This document shows positions 45,911 to 57,899 of a stretch of 64,000 bases of DNA, piece by piece. The notes under the pieces are model-generated. The model was not told where the DNA came from and searched no databases. It saw only the letters and a list, made by a program, of their open reading frames with translations. The DNA is from Xanthoparmelia taractica (Eukaryota; Ascomycota; Lecanoromycetes; Lecanorales; Parmeliaceae). The DNA lies in assembly GCA_033085395.1 (NCBI GenBank), contig JANQBS010000091.1, positions 83,001-147,000 on the forward strand, read 5' to 3'. Every line of letters starts with the position of its first letter. Position 1 is the stretch's first letter. The translations under genes and the position numbers were made by a program.

Positions 45911-47716
45911 ATGTCTGACAGTGAGTCCAATTCCGATGCGCTTAATCACCCTGCCTGGGAATCACAGCCGGATGCTCTTGATAGTGCGTCAGAAAGCTTA
46001 GACAAGTCCTCAGCCATTTCCCATGGCCGTTCCAGCCGCGGGAGGCCCAGGAAACGCACGGCCACAGAAGTTTGGATGTCATCGCAATCTAGGTTAAAGC
46101 GCCTGAAACCTTTGTATAGTGATGACTACCGCGAACTGTTCAACAGCACAGTCAACGAGATTGCCTCGAAAGAGTCTTCAAAGATAAATAATATGTTATA
46201 TCAAAGCCAAATTGGAGTCACCGTATGGTCTTCGGAAGAGAAGGGAGCGTTTTTCCATGCCCTTACCAGGAGAACTCGGCATGACATCCGGGGCATTGCC
46301 ACTGACATAGGCACAAAGAGCGAGTCTGAAGTCTACGTATATTCTGATTTGCTACACAAAGCTGCGGTAGACCAGCAGACTTATCGAACTCGAAAGTATC
46401 TACCGGATACTTCAAACCTAGAAGCTGCGCTTGAAGTACAAGGGCATTGTTGCGCGGCTCTTGATCTCGCAGCAGAAGCTCTATCTGCGCTTCAGCAAAA
46501 TGAAGAAGAGAAGGCTGAAAAGGCGAAACACAAAGAGCTCGCTTTGCTGACTCCGAGGATCGCGAGATGGGTAGAACGCTGTATGGCAGTCCAAGGGGAA
46601 GGCAAAGAAGAGGTAATACAGCAAATTCCTGCGGCTAGACTGTTGAATCTCATGAACTTCCTTGCATTATCAAAGCGCTTCTTCATGAATTCGGTCATCG
46701 CAGAAGACAATTGGCGTTCTTATACGGAAAGGAGAGCCAAATCGCCCTCAATCATGCATACAGCATTTTCAGACTTCTACGCTTTATCGAAATCCATCAC
46801 ACAACGACTTGTACAATCGAGTTTATTCTTCGCGATGTCGCGACTGAGAGCCATGTCCGCATCAGGGCACTACACACCTAAGCTGCACGTCAGACGACGA
46901 GACGTTATCGCGGCAATCAATGTGTTGGGCATGGAAATTGACGCGAAAATATTTTGGGCTAGGGCGGCTCGGAGATGCAAATTACGAGTCTATGAAAAGG
47001 TTAGGCGCCGGCAGGCTTCTGGCAAGAGATACAGCTACGTGGAGCTTGAGAGAATCCTCGCTCCCAGCATGCTTAGCGACCCACACAGCCTAGAAATGAC
47101 GACTAAGGACGCGGGCACTGTAGTGTCTCAAACGTGTCGAACCCTGGCAGATCCTTCAGCAAACGCATTCACGGGTTCCAACTCGTCGGACTCCATGTCA
47201 GTTGATGGTGGCGCGTCAAGTGCTTTGTCAAACGATGAAGAAATCTCAGCGACCCCTTTGCAGTCCAGAGGCAAGCAAAACTATAAGCATGAGGGTCACG
47301 ATGAATTACAGGACGCTTATGCCGAAGCACTTGACCAGCAGGCCAGTCTTATCGAAGAACGCCGCTTGTGGGATACGCTTGGCAAGGATCCGGCAGAGAA
47401 AATGGAGCCTGTAGGCATGAAGTTGCCCAAGGGCCCCTTTCCAAACCGGAAAGACGAGGATGAACTTCTTTGTTGGAGAGGTTCGGTAGACTACGCTGGG
47501 GACTGGGAGACGTTTGAGACTCCAGTACCCGAAAGCAGTTTTGCCAATGATCGAGGCTTCAAGAAGGATGGTAGATTAGCCGCAGGATTGACCAGCTCCG
47601 GATCCAGCTCCGGGAGTCTTATCAACGACGTGACTAAAGAAGCAGAGCACCGGTCCGACTCTGACAAAGATACTAATGGTGATGGTGCGACTGATGAAAA
47701 CGGGACCCATGCATGA
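45911..47716 (+). CDS. RRN5: RNA polymerase I upstream activation factor subunit Rrn5-like
   Basis: One intronless frame of 601 aa. After a Ser/Asp-rich start and an AT-hook-like SSRGRPRKR comes a SANT/Myb-like domain (VTVWSSEEKGAFFHALTRR, HDIRGIATDIGTKSESEV, VYSDLLHKA) at about 105-155. This is the feature of Rrn5, a component of the upstream activation factor that recruits Pol I to rDNA promoters. Further on lie helical segments (MNFLALSKRFFMNSVI, QSSLFFAMSRLRAMSASG) and a block KLHVRRRDVIAAINVLGM that is also typical of the family. The C-terminus is acidic and Ser/Gly-rich. Its promoter is unusual in that the miniature retroelement ends 227 bp before the ATG. Confidence 0.82.
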   Translation: MSDSESNSDALNHPAWESQPDALDSASESLDKSSAISHGRSSRGRPRKRTATEVWMSSQSRLKRLKPLYSDDYRELFNSTVNEIASKESSKINNMLYQSQIGVTVWSSEEKGAFFHALTRRTRHDIRGIATDIGTKSESEVYVYSDLLHKAAVDQQTYRTRKYLPDTSNLEAALEVQGHCCAALDLAAEALSALQQNEEEKAEKAKHKELALLTPRIARWVERCMAVQGEGKEEVIQQIPAARLLNLMNFLALSKRFFMNSVIAEDNWRSYTERRAKSPSIMHTAFSDFYALSKSITQRLVQSSLFFAMSRLRAMSASGHYTPKLHVRRRDVIAAINVLGMEIDAKIFWARAARRCKLRVYEKVRRRQASGKRYSYVELERILAPSMLSDPHSLEMTTKDAGTVVSQTCRTLADPSANAFTGSNSSDSMSVDGGASSALSNDEEISATPLQSRGKQNYKHEGHDELQDAYAEALDQQASLIEERRLWDTLGKDPAEKMEPVGMKLPKGPFPNRKDEDELLCWRGSVDYAGDWETFETPVPESSFANDRGFKKDGRLAAGLTSSGSSSGSLINDVTKEAEHRSDSDKDTNGDGATDENGTHA

Positions 47717-48164
47717 TCCGCGTACGACGCTAAGCATGGGGTAGGGAGTAACGGTGGCGACCCAGACAGAGATCTACAGTGTTCACAGTGTGATGGTGAT
47801 ACCCCGGCTATTCAAGACACAAAGTGGTGGTCCTGAACTAGGCTAGAACGAAATGATTAGTGGTGACAATTCTTCTGCTGAGTGGGCGTAACTTGAGGCT
47901 ACAGCACTTTGAGTGACATGGATAACAGGGTCCTGAACGAGAGCGCACAGCATCCGATGACTGGGATGATTGGTGTGAACGTCTAACCACCCATGCATAA
48001 ATAATACATTTCCGAAAAGTCAAGAAGCCTCCTCCTGTGCCGAGAGATCTTTCACGATTGCACCTTGCAGATCAAATCCATCTGCGTCCAATCCTTTGCA
48101 CTTTTGATACATCCATGTTACGTTTTCCTTGAAGTGCGCCTCGTAATAGTCTCGGGCCCAGGTC
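47717..48164. other. Convergent intergenic region RRN5 / RSC8
   Basis: No gene assigned. An open minus-strand frame from 48268 to 48020 overlaps the 3' end of RSC8 in another frame; see rejected items. Confidence 0.5.
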
Positions 48165-50526
48165 TCAAATCTCAATATTCTTGTAGCCAGTATCACCTGG
48201 CCCATATGGTTCCACGGTCCCCGTGGACATCTCTTGCTGGAACGCGAATCTCTCACCCATCCCTGCACCTACGTCTTGTGTCATCCTCGCGCCCTCCTCT
48301 CCACCCTTCTGAGCCGCGGCCCGAAGCGCGTCTTGCGTTTCGGATACTCGCTTCCTGAACGCCATCCGGTCTAAGAAGAGTTGCTGTCTGCCACGCTCCA
48401 ATTCACGGCGCTCAGATTGAAGCATCGCTTCCATCTCAGAAAATTGCTGCAGCTTGAGCTCGAACTTCTGCAGGGTTGTGTTCACTGCTGCAGAGACGAG
48501 ACGTGTCATCTCACGCTCTTCATTCGAAGCCAACGCTGCGGCACGAGCAGCAGATGTAGCGAACGCTGTCGTTGCTGCGAACGACGATGGATCTTGCGGT
48601 TTCTCTGCTGGCGCTAGGCCCATCTGATTGTTAGCTTCTGGTTGCTGTCTCTCAGCACTATCAACTTCCATGGAATCCTCCGTCTTCATAGCCTCCTTAT
48701 TCTTCCCTTTGTCTGTGGGGTCTCCACCCACACCAATGTTCAGGCGTTTCCGGTAAGCCTTCTCCATTTCCTTAACGGATCTACCTGCCGCTGCCGCTGC
48801 AACTGCAGGTTCACTCATACCTGTTAGAAACCCTAGAACGGACATGACCGGGTTGTCTGACTGGGCGAATGGAACACGACCGTTATCAAGTGGGCCATAG
48901 CTCGGCTGGCCATTGACGTCCGGCTCAAGGTATTTGTCTTCGATCTCCAATTGCAAGAATTTGACAACACATTCTTCACGGGTGCGACTGCCGACATGGT
49001 CAGCTATTTTGTTCCAATTTTCGTCGTGCTGCTCAAGACCCTCCAGGAGCAGGAGCAACTCCTCATCCGTCCAGGGCGCATCCTTATCGGGTACAGCAGA
49101 GTAATTGGGGTCCTCGAACTTGACAAAATCTATGGATTCGTGTTTTTGATCATATCGGTGGTTCTGATAACAGGCTGGACAAATATCAAAGAAGACATTA
49201 TTCTGTTTGCCACGATCGGTAAGAGTTTGAGCGTAGTGGTATCGGAGGCGAGAGCAGTCTATCGCGCAAGAAGCACAGTATATGGTTTTCTTTGGCTCTT
49301 TAGCTATGTCTTCAATGGTCTTCGTGGACAGATCTCCTGTAGGCGCGCCATTAGAGGACGATTCTCCACCATTGGGATGTTTATCCTTGAGATCTGCTGT
49401 GAGATCCTTTCCTTTCTGGTCATAGATGTTTCGACGGATCTCGAGATTGAGCTTTTCCCTCTCATGGGGCGGAGCTTCTTTATAAGCTTTGAGAAGAGCG
49501 TTTTCGGTACCAACAAAGGTTTTGCCAGGCTCGTATTTGACGTCGGATGCTGGCTGGAACGTTTGCAGTCCACGAGGTGTGTCTGCTACTACACGGAAAT
49601 GGCCAGTGAAAGGCGGGCCAATGCTCGAGGGCCTTGTGTCGGGGTCAATCTTGGAAGCTGTTAGCAAAACAGAATGGCAAGGCGCGTTGCGAGGATTACC
49701 TGATAATTTATCAGACCCCATGACTCGAGGAACGCATGGACTCTCATAATGGCGCAAACATCTCCTGCAAGGTTTCGTCTGCAGGCAGTGACGGTGAGGT
49801 ATTCGGAGGGATTGAGGCGGTAGGTGTTGATCATGAAGTCGCGGTAGTCCTTATAGACTGCCGGGGTTTTGCTTCGGTTGCGGCTATTGAAAAATTCTGG
49901 TAGGGATTTCCTCTCTTCTTTGTGAATCAAGCGCATGTCAAACCACGTGCTATAGCTTGGTAAGACCACTGCATATCTCTGAGCTACAAGATGAGATCGC
50001 GCGGCCGACTCCAATTCGGCTTTAGTCTGGGTATGCTGGCCATCAACTTTTCCATCTGTAGGCTCTGCTGGGCTACCAGCCTGGTCTTCATCTTTGCTGG
50101 GGCTGGCAATTTCATTTGCAGGCTCGTCCCCTGTCCCTGCCATCTCCTCATCTTCTCTGTCGCCGTCTTCATCCCCTGTTCGAGGCGCATCGGGAGCATC
50201 TAAGGGATTGTCTGAGATTGGTAAAGGTGTAGATTCTGAGAGCTTTTGCGGTGATGAGGAAGACGTATTTGGATTTGGGGTAGCTAAGGTTTCAGGTGCA
50301 GCGGTGGCTTTAAGATGAGTACCTAATAGTCAGGATAAACCATTTCAACTGTAAGTAAAAGGATTCTAGCGTGGGATTGAGTACCTGCACCGTTCTCCGA
50401 AAAGTCCGAGTATGAAACATTGTTGTCTTCATTCCCTTCCGCCTGTGTTGAATGATGAGACTGGTCTAAGGTGTCCGATGGAGGTAGGGCAGAGGACTGG
50501 CCAAGGCCCGAAGCTCCCCCTTCCAT
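48165..50526 (-). CDS. RSC8: SWI/SNF and RSC chromatin-remodelling subunit Swi3/Rsc8
   Basis: Three exons (50526-50385, 50322-49700, 49649-48165) give 749 aa. Domains in order: a Ser/Asp/Glu-rich N-terminus; a SWIRM domain from about 125 to 220 (VVLPSYSTWFDMRLIHKEER, then RLNPSEYLTVTACRRNLAGD and HAFLESWGLINYQ); a zinc-finger segment near 375 (CASCAID...CPACY); a SANT domain near 430 (PWTDEELLLLLEGLEQH, WNKIADHVGSRTREECV); and a C-terminal coiled coil (LQKFELKLQQFSEMEAMLQ). This is the Swi3/Rsc8/Moira/BAF155 plan, a scaffold dimer of the remodeller. A filamentous-fungal genome usually has one such gene serving both complexes. Divergent to ETF-alpha. Confidence 0.94.
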
Positions 50527-50987
50527 TCCTGCTGACTGAATACAGACGTCTCAGCTATGTAGAACTCCACCGATGTTGCTAGACAGTTATTACTCGCGTT
50601 CTCCTCAGCTGTACGAGCTGATACTGAAAACCCAGGCTATGTGTCTGGTCGTACGAAGTAGTAGCTGAATGATTGTGATACTCAACCGACCAATCAACGT
50701 TGTGATTTCTGCGAGGATGAAGATGACGGAGGGTAGCCCGTTGACCATGGATAAGTTGCCGGCTGAGAGAAGCGACATTGATGAGATGAGGCTGGAAATA
50801 AAGAAGGCGCTAGGGCAGATAGCGTGGAATCGGCAAGTCGGCGTAATGCGGCTCCTCAAATATCAAATATCAAATATCCCACGACTCTGATCCCATTCTA
50901 TCTCCTTTACGCTGTCAACAAAGGTATCCTCGTAACTTTCTGCTGCCTAATGGACGTTGGTGGAGTCCGTGTTGGCCGAGTATTACC
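50527..50987. other. Divergent promoter RSC8 / ETF-alpha
   Basis: 461-bp shared upstream region with a CCAAT box (CGACCAATCAACG near 50688). An open frame 50669-50890 has no motif. Confidence 0.5.
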
Positions 50988-52124
50988 ATGCTTCTCACCA
51001 CTCGGCAGTCTGCTTTCCGGCGAGCACAATGTTACCTCAGGCCCCCAAAGACTTCCAATTTTGCCCGCATTCTGAGCTCCCTTGCTGTCCTTGAACAACG
51101 GGAAGGAAAACTACAAAGTGCATCCCTCAGCGCTATCACTGCTGCTCAGAAGCTAGGGGGCGCAATAACAGGCTTCATTGCTGGCAGCCAGGCTAGGGCA
51201 GTAGCCGAGGAGGCTGCAAAGGTCAAGGGTTTAGAGAAGATCATCATGGTGGAGGATGGCGTGTATGACAAAGTACGCTTGTTGTGGCTGTTACGATTAC
51301 GCACGGGTCCTCCTAATTCTTTTTCAGGCTCTCCCCGAGAACTACGCTCCTCTACTTGCTCAAAACATCCAGAAAGAAGGATATACACATGTCTTCGCTG
51401 GACACTCGGCCTTTGGCAAGAATCTGATGCCCAGAGTGTCTGCCCTGCTGGATGTACAACAAATATCAGACATTACTGCTATTGAGGACCAAAATAGTGA
51501 GATTGACCAGACTTCGCGACCTTATGAAGCGTGCCTTGACTCGTAACAGCCTTCGTTCGGCCAATATACGCTGGAAATGCCATCCTCACTGTTCAGTCAT
51601 CAGACGAGGTCAAAGTGGTAACAACTAGAGGCACGGCATTTGCAGCTGCTGCAACTGAGGGCGGCTCAGCTGAGATCATCGACGGGGTTGATCCTAAGGT
51701 TGAAAGCAAGACCGAGTGGCTTTCAGAAGACTTGGCAAAATCAGACCGACCTGACCTTGCAACAGCAAGCAAAGTCGTCTCTGGTGGACGAGGGCTGAAA
51801 TCAAGAGAAGAGTTCGACAGAATCATTCCGCCACTGGCAGACGCTTTAGGAGCAGCCATTGGCGCATCGAGAGCGGCGGTCGATAGCGGCTTTGCGGACA
51901 ACAGCTTACAGGTCGGACAAACAGGTAAGAACGTTGCGCCGCAACTCTACCTCTGCGCCGGCATTTCAGGGGCTATTCAGCATCTTGCAGGCATGAAGGA
52001 CAGCAAGGTAATAGCGGCGATCAACAAGGATGCCGATGCTCCAATCTTTCAGGTGGCTGATGTCGGCCTCGTTGGCAACCTTTTTGATAAGGTGCCAGAG
52101 CTGACTGAGAAGGTGAAGCAGTAG
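50988..52124 (+). CDS. Electron transfer flavoprotein alpha subunit, mitochondrial
   Basis: Three exons (50988-51272, 51328-51496, 51550-52124) encode 342 aa. ETF-alpha with ETF-beta accepts electrons from matrix acyl-CoA and other flavin dehydrogenases and passes them to ETF:ubiquinone oxidoreductase. An Arg-rich presequence precedes the alpha/beta N-domain (ALPENYAPLLAQNIQ, HVFAGHSAFGKNLMPRVSAL, DVQQISDITAIE, FVRPIYAGNAILTVQS). The FAD domain is complete: VVSGGRGLKSREEF, AIGASRAAVDSGF, QVGQTGKNVAPQLYLCAGISGAIQHL (given here as QVGQTGK and LYLCAGISGAIQHL) and INKDADAPIFQVADVGLVGN. Joins at both introns restore these blocks exactly. Confidence 0.96.
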
Positions 52125-52686
52125 CGAAGAATGCTTGTTTTCGTGTGTATATTGTGAGATCTTACATCAATCTTGGAAAGAGCTTTTTCTCCTTAGGCGC
52201 TTCACCTTTTCTCTCTTCGCATAGCATTATCCTTTTCATGATGTGGAGCTTGAAGCACAACTCTGACAGGTCTTGTGCTCGACCCTCTGCGATTCTCGAG
52301 TGTTTGGCGGCCCACTTCGATGGACCACCACTCACTCATGATCCTTGCAGGAAATTCGCCCAGACAAAGGCCCCGCTTTGAAGATTTGCCTTGTCAAGAT
52401 TCGATTGAAGAAAAGGTATAAGGGCGCTGTAAGGACACACTACACCGGACGAGAATGGAGGATCTAAGTTTGCACATGGTTTCACGTATATTTTGAGAGC
52501 AATTGCAATCAGCATTTTATATAATGCAATGGTAGAGCTCAATACCTAAGGTAAGGTAGGTCCAAGGGCCAAGTACCAGAAGGCGTCGGATGATTCGAGT
52601 GGCCAGCCTTACCCCGCTCTCGTCATATTATTCCCACTTTACCGCCGAGAATGTTGTACCACAATTTCCATTTTATATGCGGAGCC
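52125..52686. other. Intergenic region ETF-alpha 3' flank / Zn2Cys6 gene promoter
   Basis: Contains CTAAGGTAAGGTAGGTCC near 52547, one of several GGTAAGGTA-type words in the window. An in-frame upstream ATG at 52651 could extend the next gene by 12 codons. No other gene seen. Confidence 0.5.
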
Positions 52687-55341
52687 ATGGACGAGGACAC
52701 GCCACGGCTAGCCGCCTTACTGAGCAACCCTGCCGATAACGCCCCTGCCAGTAATGCCGACAACGCCAATGCGCTGAAAGCCGAGGACGGTGTCCAGCAA
52801 CCCGAACATATTATCTCTACAACGCCTGCCACCACCTCGGCCTCATCTTCCAAACCACAGAGACGACGTAACAAGCCGAGCCTCAGCTGCGAAACGTGCA
52901 CTGTAAGCCGTAACTACCGTTGCTTTCTTTCATTTGCTTTCAACTTTTTCGTTTCGCAAGAAGAGATTAAAGAAAGGATCGAGAACAAAAATCTTCGACC
53001 CGGAGGTGATTCAGATACTGAGCGGCTCCAGATCAAGAAAACAAAGGTCAAAAGACGAACTATCCCTCGACCTTCCTGTTCTTCTCTCTGTGCTCACGTC
53101 TCTTCTAGTGTGACCGAGGAAGACCGATGTATTCAATACCCAGGACTATCATCCTCCCCAGACCACGCGTCGTCTGACTTATTTGGTTAGATGTTTTGCA
53201 TGCGTCAAACGGAGATCTGAATGTCATTATTCTTCCCTGGCTGATCTAATCGAGTGGCTCACACAATCTTTAACTTCAACAATACCTTCCTCTGACGGAA
53301 GATCAGGGAGTCGCATCGTGCCCTCGGCATCGATACGCCAAAAAGAAAGTCAAACCCAAGCGGGGATACTGCGGCAAAATCTGCCCCTGCCGGCGTTTGT
53401 CACTTCCCATTTCGGATGCACGTTGGCAAAGATGCTGACTCAGGCAGACACAGAATGGCACCAACACCGCAGAACGATTACTTTCAAGCTCGTCGACGGT
53501 CTCCTCCCCGATGCTCCTCTCCAACGTTCCCTTCTCCCACCCGACAGCTTCCAACATCTTTAAGGCCGAACATCCCTTCAGGTATATTCTGCAATTTAAG
53601 CTTTGCAGTTCTGTTACTTACATGAGTAAGCAACTACTGGACGCACCAAGGCGGGCTGAAGGAAGTAGTTGGTGTTCTGCCAAGCAAAGACCAGGCTGAT
53701 ATGTAAGTTCCTCCTGCTATCTCGCTAGTATACAAAGAGTGCGTCCACTTCGTTGCGTGATGGGACAGCGACTCTTTTACGTTTTCGTCTCGGTTTAGGG
53801 TCTTGGGCTTCTACCAACAGCATTGAACTCCTCTCCATTCGGTTCCCACGCCACTAACGCCCCAAGAGGTAGCTAATTCGCTTGCAAGCCTGATTGCCAA
53901 ATACTTTGATGTGGTTGATCCTGTTTACCCAATGATCCACCGCGAGTCCTTCCTACGAGACTATGACTTCTTTTGGTCGGTGGCGCCAGCGGAGCGTCCC
54001 TCTGTAGATGGTTCATTGGTCGCTCTCATATTCGTCATGCTTGCAATGGGTACACAATTTGTCACGTTGCCATCATCTGACGACAAGGAACAAACGGCTG
54101 AATTCTATGGTAAGAAACAAGCCCTGCGCACGAAGCAGTGTAATCGTGCTGACCTGAGCCAAAGTCTCAGCATCGCATCAGGCGCTAAGAGTGTTCTCCT
54201 ACCTCGGTCGCCCTTCGTTACGGGTCATTCAGACCATGGTCCTAATCATCTATTTTCTAATGAACGACAACCACGCAGCAGATGCTTGGGCATTCGCAGG
54301 CATTCTTATCCGCCAGGCATATGCCTTAGGCTTGAATCGCGACCCATCAATCATCGTTCCCCACGCGCACCCTTTCGAGAAGCAGCAGCGCCGCAAAGTG
54401 TGGCAAGCTGTGCTCTTCCAAGATACTTTCCTCACCGTCATACTAAAATTGCCTCCTACAGCTACTCATACCGACGTCAGGGTTGAGGACCTTGCTCTAG
54501 AGGTGGAAGAGTCGCTCACCGAGTCCGGTGCAACAGGTGAGCAGCTTTTCCAGATTAATATCGCCCTTTCCAAACCTCTGCTGGAGTCAGGACAGATGTA
54601 TTTGTGGAGCGGGACATTCGAACATGTCTCAATACACAACAATAAGTCTGAAAAGCGAGATGCTGACTCCCGAAATGCCGTAGATGTTACATACATATCG
54701 AGCATGTGGAATCTTGCAAACATAGTACAATCGACCCTCTGCACTCCGCGGTCTCTTTCGCTCCCAATGTCGTCTTCGCCTACCCAACGCACGAGTCTGA
54801 TCGCTTCATTCCACCGCGTCTACATGTCATTTCCAGCCCCTTTCCGCACATTCACCGAAGCATCCATCTGCGACTTGGCACGCCGGAGCAGAAGGCTTGC
54901 AAGGCAAACCTTGTTTCTGACAAGCAATTACTTCCACTGTCTCATGCTGATATATGCCGACGAGCATGAACAACTGAGTATCGATGTTCAAGGAACTTTA
55001 GACGCAGCTCATGAGGCCATCAATAGTTTTTTTCTGCTGCGAGCACTGTTCGAGGATGAAGCCATGGTGTGGTATCATTTCCAACACCGAGCATTTTCTG
55101 AAGCGGTAAGCGCCTATCATTCCTGCTGTGTAAGTGATCCGCTAGAAGTTCCCAATTGACTTGGGAATGTTAGTTGGTGATAGCGGAGCTAGTCAAGAAT
55201 CAAAGTGACAACCTCGCGATGAATCCGATCCGGATGAGAGCAAAAAACGACGTTTTGAGGATGATTGGAATCTTACAACTGAGCAGCGGCATAGACGTGG
55301 TGGCTAAGACACGAGTTTCTGTGCTGAGCAAGTATTTGTGA
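52687..55341 (+). CDS. Zn(II)2Cys6 fungal transcription factor
   Basis: Nine exons fit in phase: 52687-52902, 53032-53046, 53109-53128, 53191-53253, 53307-53581, 53627-53702, 53889-54109, 54165-55105 and 55174-55341, about 664 aa. The zinc cluster (residues 68-95, CX2CX6CX6CX2CX6C) is assembled from four exons: SCETCT, IKKTK, CDRGRPI and CFACVKRRSEC. After a Pro/Ser linker comes a block NYWTHQGGLKEVVGVLPSKD and the regulatory domain ADILIAKYFDVVDPVYPMIH, ALRVFSYLGRPSLRVIQTM, a DAWAFAGILIRQAYALGLN stretch and RRKVWQAVLFQDTFLTV, typical of the Fungal_trans fold. Target genes are unknown. Exons 4-6 rest on splice logic and are less certain than the rest. Confidence 0.83.
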
Positions 55342-55430
55342 CCGGTATACCTTGAGTATTTATAGTACGTTGACTTCAACACTATCTTGCCCTTATAGAG
55401 GGGAATTTGACGTGCACCAACATCTACCAA

Positions 55431-57899
55431 TCATGAATCCTTTGACTTTTGCCCGGCTGATACACCTATACCTTGTTTCCGCATATATCGATTCAAACTC
55501 TCACAGAGTCGATCAAGCACCCACTGACTTTCGGTCGTATCTGCCAACATTGGGCTATCCTCCCCAATCCAGTCCCATTCCACAATCCCTTGTTCCTCTT
55601 CTGCCAACTCTATCTCTTCTTTCGAGAGCCTCGAGAAGCGTATGAGCCGCGTATATTCGGCCCATTCCTCATAGCAATACCTGCGAGGCGGGTCGTCTTT
55701 AAGATGATTGGCTGTTCGCCGTATTGCTATCGCCAGCTTCCCGGCTAGTGCTTGATCATCAAGGCTGTCTAAGTCGCTGACTTGCTCCAGTGTAGGTGGT
55801 GGATCCATTTCGCCCTCTTCTGGACCAAAGGGCATGCCTGCAGCCAGTCGTCGCTTCTCTGCAGCTTTCTGCGACTTCTTTTGCAGCCAGAGCAACAGCC
55901 AAGGGTACTTCTCGAGCAACTCGCGCCATAAGCCCGCTTTTGGTAAAACGGTCCAGTCGCCCAGCTTGAAGGTGCCACGCTTGAAGCTGGCGATGACAGT
56001 ATCGCCCATGTCAGAAATCAGGATAGTCATGGTTGGGACAGCGATAAGTGACCAGACGATGAAGAATGGTTTTCCCGCGTTGCTTTTGGGACTCAGGTCT
56101 CCGTAACCGATGGTAAGAAGGGAAACGTAACAGAAGTAAAGAGCCTGAAAATAGCTCAGCCCCTGGGACTTCGACTCCGCTCTCCAGAAGCCGACTGCGC
56201 CTACGCACCAGAGGAGTCCGACTGTGTCAACATAATAAGCATTATGGCCAACATAAAGAGAAGCCGACTGGGACGTTGGCTGACTTCAGTGAAAATAGGG
56301 GTATGCAATAAGATCTTACATGCTACTAAGGACATTGTCAAGGCAGAATACCGCTTGAACTTGTGAGTATTATCCTGAATTTTTCTCATCGCGTCAAACC
56401 GATCCTTTTCTTGCCTCATCAATATGATTTTAGGTTGCCTTGAGCCAACTCGTTTTAGCACCCGCAAGCTGGCAGTCATAGGATCGACCTTGAATATCTT
56501 CCGATGGGCGTTGTAAGAGGCTGGAGCGATCGCTTTTTCCACATCGAGGTCTACCGTACGCTTTGTGGGTTGCAAAGGCTCGGAAATTGGCGCTGGCTTT
56601 TTGTGGCGAAGTTTGGCCTTTGCCAGTGCCTTTAATTCTTCGTATTCGAAGTCGGTAGTTGCAGTCCGTCGTAATGTATTCGTTCTTTGCTTTTCGACGT
56701 GCCATTTCACGACATGAGTCGATCCGAGTTCTAGGGCGAACCCTCGGATACTGGATACCATCAAGCCCAGGATGATGATACCTCCAACCTAAGAGAGAAA
56801 GTATGAGCTATTGGTCAAACACACTCATCCACGAAGTCGCTCACCGAATACGGGAAAACCAGGCCTCGTCCAACGTCATTGGTGGGGTAGAAATCGCCGA
56901 ATCCCACTGTTAGAACCGTGACATCACAGAAATACAACTAGCGCCATTAGTCCAACAAGGACGTCGATGTTGGACGAGGGGAGACCGACTGAGTCCACAA
57001 AAGACCAACCCTCCACTTTGGCGAACACCGCAGCGCCTCCAGCAAGCCAACAAAAGAACATCATGGTTTGGAGTATCAAATTGCGCTGATCATCGGATAG
57101 TTCGAAATGCTGAGGATAATGGCCAAGAAAATATCCCAACATATTCAACATTAGGATCATCGAGGAGACGAGGTAAAGAATGGCAGCAATGACCGCGTGC
57201 CAGAAGCCTTGACTATAGGTCTGCTCTGGTCGAACGGGAGGGACGTATTCGTCCATGGATGCGGTGATAGCGATGAGCTAGCGCTATCAGCCATCAAGAT
57301 ACCTCATGAATAGCAGGTCTCACGAGAGCAGAGAGACAGAACACGACGAATGACAGCGTATCGGCATCGTGTTCAGAATGGCAGAAGACGACGTTATAAT
57401 GGTCGGATAGAATGCAAGTAGGGCAGAAATGATGACATACAATTCCAGTTGCGAAGTACCAAAGAACAATGGTGACGGGCAAAGCCACTATATATCGTAT
57501 GCGCCTGGTGAAATTGAAGAGCAGAAAGATATTGCCAGCAAAACCACAAGCCAGGGAAGCGCCATTAAGTCCTAAGCACCATCTAGGGTCCGGAAAGCCG
57601 GTTGAATCGGCATCAATACCAGGATTGGCTGGGTCGTAGTTGTTCCTCCATGATGTGACCAAAGCCGCTATTGACATGACGTTGGCGAGTGGTCCAGTTG
57701 TAGCAGCGAGAAGGGGTATAGCTGTGGAGCAGAACCACCAATCTTGAGGTTGGTCATCGTCATCGGGCCGGAGATGAAACTTCCATTTCTGCTTCCCCAG
57801 TACTTCTGGCTCTGCGGGCTCGTCTGTGGCGCGCTGCAGTGTGCTTGTGGAAGCGTCTGTTGTGTCTGAGCTCTCGGATGCAGACTCGCCGCTGCCCAT
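55431..57899 (-). CDS. TOK1: Outward-rectifier two-pore potassium channel (TOK1)
   Basis: Five exons (57899-57441, 57277-56990, 56937-56845, 56788-56320, 56221-55431) give 699 aa. Eight transmembrane segments are expected; I see hydrophobic stretches in order from STAIPLLAATTGPLANVMSI to TMTILISDMG. The two pore loops carry K+ selectivity filters TVGFGD (259-264) and TIGYGD (473-478), the feature unique to the fungal TOK family of plasma-membrane channels that release K+ on depolarisation. A ~140-residue basic cytosolic loop with KAKLRHKKPAP separates the two pore halves, and the ~190-residue tail is charged. The acceptor before FGLLWCVGAVGF is set by phase. The gene converges on the Zn2Cys6 gene, with 89 bp between stops. 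Confidence 0.95.

Noticed and set aside
48020..48268. 82-codon minus-strand frame past the RSC8 stop with protein-like composition (ETWARDYYEAHFKENV)
   Set aside because: It overlaps the RSC8 end in another frame, and RSC8 already ends in the usual YKNIEI-type tail. No splice site joins it in phase to RSC8 with a reasonable intron length.
53805..53880. Exon of the Zn2Cys6 gene starting at 53805 after a TTTAG acceptor
   Set aside because: That frame hits a TGA before the conserved YFDVVDPVYPM block. The acceptor GCAAG at 53888 gives the correct phase and the conserved ADILIAKYF join.
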